In this document: positions 62,747 through 64,000 of the stretch, one piece after another
Position numbering within the stretch: position 1 is the first letter of the stretch
Layout: each line of letters starts with the position of its first letter
DNA from: Thalassotalea_B piscium_A
Lineage (GTDB): Bacteria > Pseudomonadota > Gammaproteobacteria > Enterobacterales > Alteromonadaceae
NCBI GenBank assembly: GCA_049347715.1
Contig: CP186339.1
Coordinates: forward strand, 1,736,001-1,800,000
DNA: 64,000 nt
Direction: 5' to 3'
Program-made: the position numbers and the translations under genes
Notes under the pieces: model-generated
Told to the model about the DNA's origin: nothing
Seen by the model: only the letters and a program-made list of their open reading frames with translations
Database searches by the model: none

Positions 62747-63028
62747 ATGAAAGAGTTTATTGTTATTCATGATTATTTAGTTTCTGAAGAAGTCGTTGGT
62801 GATTGGGATGGCGATGAAGAGCAAGTTTGTGAGAAGATAAACGAAATTTATCATACTCTCTATGACTATGCCGAAGAAGATATTGAACCAGAAGAATTAA
62901 CACTACTTTTAGAGTTGGTGTGGGAACATTGGATTGGGCAAGATGTTTTGCCTGAATTAGAAAGCGCAGATATTAGTGATTGGTGTCATAATTTGTTAAC
63001 CAATCGTGATCAATATCTTACAGATTAA
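62747..63028 (+). CDS. Acidic protein of unknown function (93 aa)
   Basis: A 93-residue, very acidic protein (VVGDWDGDEEQVCEKINE, DYAEEDIEPEELTLLLELVWEHWIGQ). No signal peptide or membrane segment, no family recognised. It starts 2 bases after msrC and lies 23 bases before proQ, so it is expected to be made with them. The tight spacing on both sides supports a real gene. Confidence 0.65.
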   Translation: MKEFIVIHDYLVSEEVVGDWDGDEEQVCEKINEIYHTLYDYAEEDIEPEELTLLLELVWEHWIGQDVLPELESADISDWCHNLLTNRDQYLTD

Positions 63029-63051
63029 GAAATAGAAGTTAAGTTATTTTT

Positions 63052-63696
63052 ATGGAAACTAAGCGTACAAGTACAAAAGAAATCATAGCCTATTTAGTTG
63101 AAAAATTCCCCGCGTGTTTTTCATTAGAAGGGCCGGTTAAACCTTTAAAAGTAGGGATATTCCAAGAGTTAGCAGAGCAACTTAAGGATGATGAAACTGT
63201 CAGTAAAACTCGTTTACGTCAAGCATTAAGACATTATACGAGTAGCTGGCGTTACCTTAAAGCAATCAAGCTAGGTGCTTTTCGTGTTGATATTACAGGT
63301 GCAGAAGTTGCTGAGATCGATCAAGCACAAGCTGAGTATGCCAGTAAAACATTGAAAGAGAGCCAAGAAAAGTTTGGTAACAAAATTAATAAAGACAAAC
63401 CAGCGAAAAAACCTTATAAAGATAACACCTCTGACGTGAAATCAGCTAAAAATCCGTCTAAGGATAATGCTAAATTTAAAGCGGTTAAGTCTAAAAAAGC
63501 AACCCCAGCGAAGCCAGCAGTAAAACTTAAACCTATCGAAGAGAGTGCTCTAAAAGTAGGAAATAAAGTTAAAGTTCAGCTTGGTAATTCCCCTTTAGAT
63601 GCAACAATAACTGAAGTGGCTGGTAAAGAGGTAAGTGTACAACTTAACTCTGGCATGGTTGTTAAAACGCAAGCAAAAAATATATTTACTGAATAA
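63052..63696 (+). CDS. proQ: RNA chaperone ProQ
   Basis: A 214-residue RNA-binding protein. The FinO/ProQ domain (residues 5-120; IAYLVEKFPACFSLEGPVKPLKVGIF, RLRQALRHYTSSWRYLKA) is followed by a Lys/Ala/Pro-rich linker and a C-terminal small beta domain (KVGNKVKVQLGNSPLDATITEVAGKEVSVQL). ProQ binds many small RNAs and 3' ends. Upstream of prc as in E. coli. Confidence 0.95.
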   Translation: METKRTSTKEIIAYLVEKFPACFSLEGPVKPLKVGIFQELAEQLKDDETVSKTRLRQALRHYTSSWRYLKAIKLGAFRVDITGAEVAEIDQAQAEYASKTLKESQEKFGNKINKDKPAKKPYKDNTSDVKSAKNPSKDNAKFKAVKSKKATPAKPAVKLKPIEESALKVGNKVKVQLGNSPLDATITEVAGKEVSVQLNSGMVVKTQAKNIFTE

Positions 63697-63711
63697 TTTG
63701 GAGTAACTGGC

Positions 63712-64000
63712 ATGCAAAAAATCTGTCGTATCGCTGTAGCTGTATCATTATCATTAGCAAGTGCAAATTTATTTGCTTTGTCTAAAGGTGTTGAAGAAAC
63801 CACGTTACCGATTTTAGCTCCCGAAAGTCAGCATGCCACATCAAGTAAACGAATCACGGCTCAATTCACTCGTGCTCATTACAAGCCAGTGAAAGTTGAT
63901 GATGAACTGTCTGCAAAAATATTTGATCGTTATATTCAACAGCTTGATTATAATCGCAATGTCTTTCTTTTATCTGATATTGAAAATTTAAAGAAATATC
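63712..64000 (+). CDS. prc: Tail-specific protease Prc, N-terminal part
   Basis: The first 96 codons; the gene runs off the right edge. A signal peptide (KICRIAVAVSLSLASANLFA) is followed by ITAQFTRAHYKPVKVDDELSAKIFDRYIQQLDYNRNVFLLSDI, the N-terminal region of Prc. Prc is a periplasmic serine protease that trims proteins such as FtsI and controls the peptidoglycan hydrolase MepS. GGAG upstream of the ATG; 15 bases after proQ. Confidence 0.9.
   Translation, partial: MQKICRIAVAVSLSLASANLFALSKGVEETTLPILAPESQHATSSKRITAQFTRAHYKPVKVDDELSAKIFDRYIQQLDYNRNVFLLSDIENLKKY

Overview
The window is a gammaproteobacterial chromosome segment of low GC content. Its gene content and order (nrdAB-yfaE, ubiG, gyrA-serC-aroA-cmk-rpsA-ihfB, lapAB-pyrF, rne/rluC, yceD-rpmF-plsX-fab, and a prp cluster of the acnD/prpF type) fit Alteromonadales. 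Protein flavour and AT-rich codon use point to Colwellia or a close marine relative; this is recognition by eye, not a database match. No tRNA, rRNA, CRISPR array, prophage or transposase gene was seen.

Layout. 1-4.4 kb: DUF2937 (cut by the window edge), an ATM1-type ABC exporter, DUF1415, a YciC-like membrane protein and Bax. 4.6-8.1 kb, minus strand: sulA with a LexA box, DUF1311, yciI, yciB and an M24 peptidase with a GntR-type palindrome upstream. 8.3-10.5 kb: two phosphorelay proteins, REC-HPt and REC-GGDEF-HPt. 10.5-17 kb, minus strand: yfaE, nrdB, nrdA, a small unit built on a duplicated nrdA-type promoter, gph and ubiG. 17-29 kb, plus strand: housekeeping genes from a DUF962 gene through gyrA, serC, aroA, cmk, rpsA, ihfB, lapA, lapB, pyrF and a ComEA-like protein. 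29-35 kb: rne, rluC, a HAD phosphatase and yceF. 35-42.3 kb: yceD-rpmF-plsX-fabD-fabG-acpP-fabF-pabC-mltG, with no fabH. 42.3-50.8 kb: a minus-strand envelope module (PmrAB-like two-component system, single-POTRA Omp85-type barrel, EptA, DgkA, LtaS-like transferase) lying between mltG and tmk, which are commonly neighbours. 51-54 kb: tmk-holB-pilZ-tatD. 54-61 kb: the methylcitrate cycle (GntR regulator, prpB, prpC, acnD, prpF). 61-64 kb: a SIMPL-domain protein, msrC, an unknown acidic protein, proQ and the start of prc.

Two parts deserve most attention. First, between gph and nrdA an nrdA-type promoter with a pair of NrdR-like boxes is present twice, together with a copy of the gph 3' end. 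The second copy faces a complete small transcription unit: a leader rich in inverted repeats, a 34-codon ORF with a good ribosome binding site, and a strong terminator. This suggests an unrecognised small protein co-regulated with ribonucleotide reductase. Second, the three promoters of the envelope module share a 26-bp element that aligns without gaps and contains PmrA-box-like half-sites; each copy lies exactly 10 bp upstream of a candidate -10. This ties the two-component system, the Omp85-like barrel-eptA-dgkA operon and the LtaS-like gene into one apparent regulon. Its biochemical logic would be two lipid-consuming transferases that release diacylglycerol, a kinase that recycles it, and an outer-membrane barrel of unknown role.
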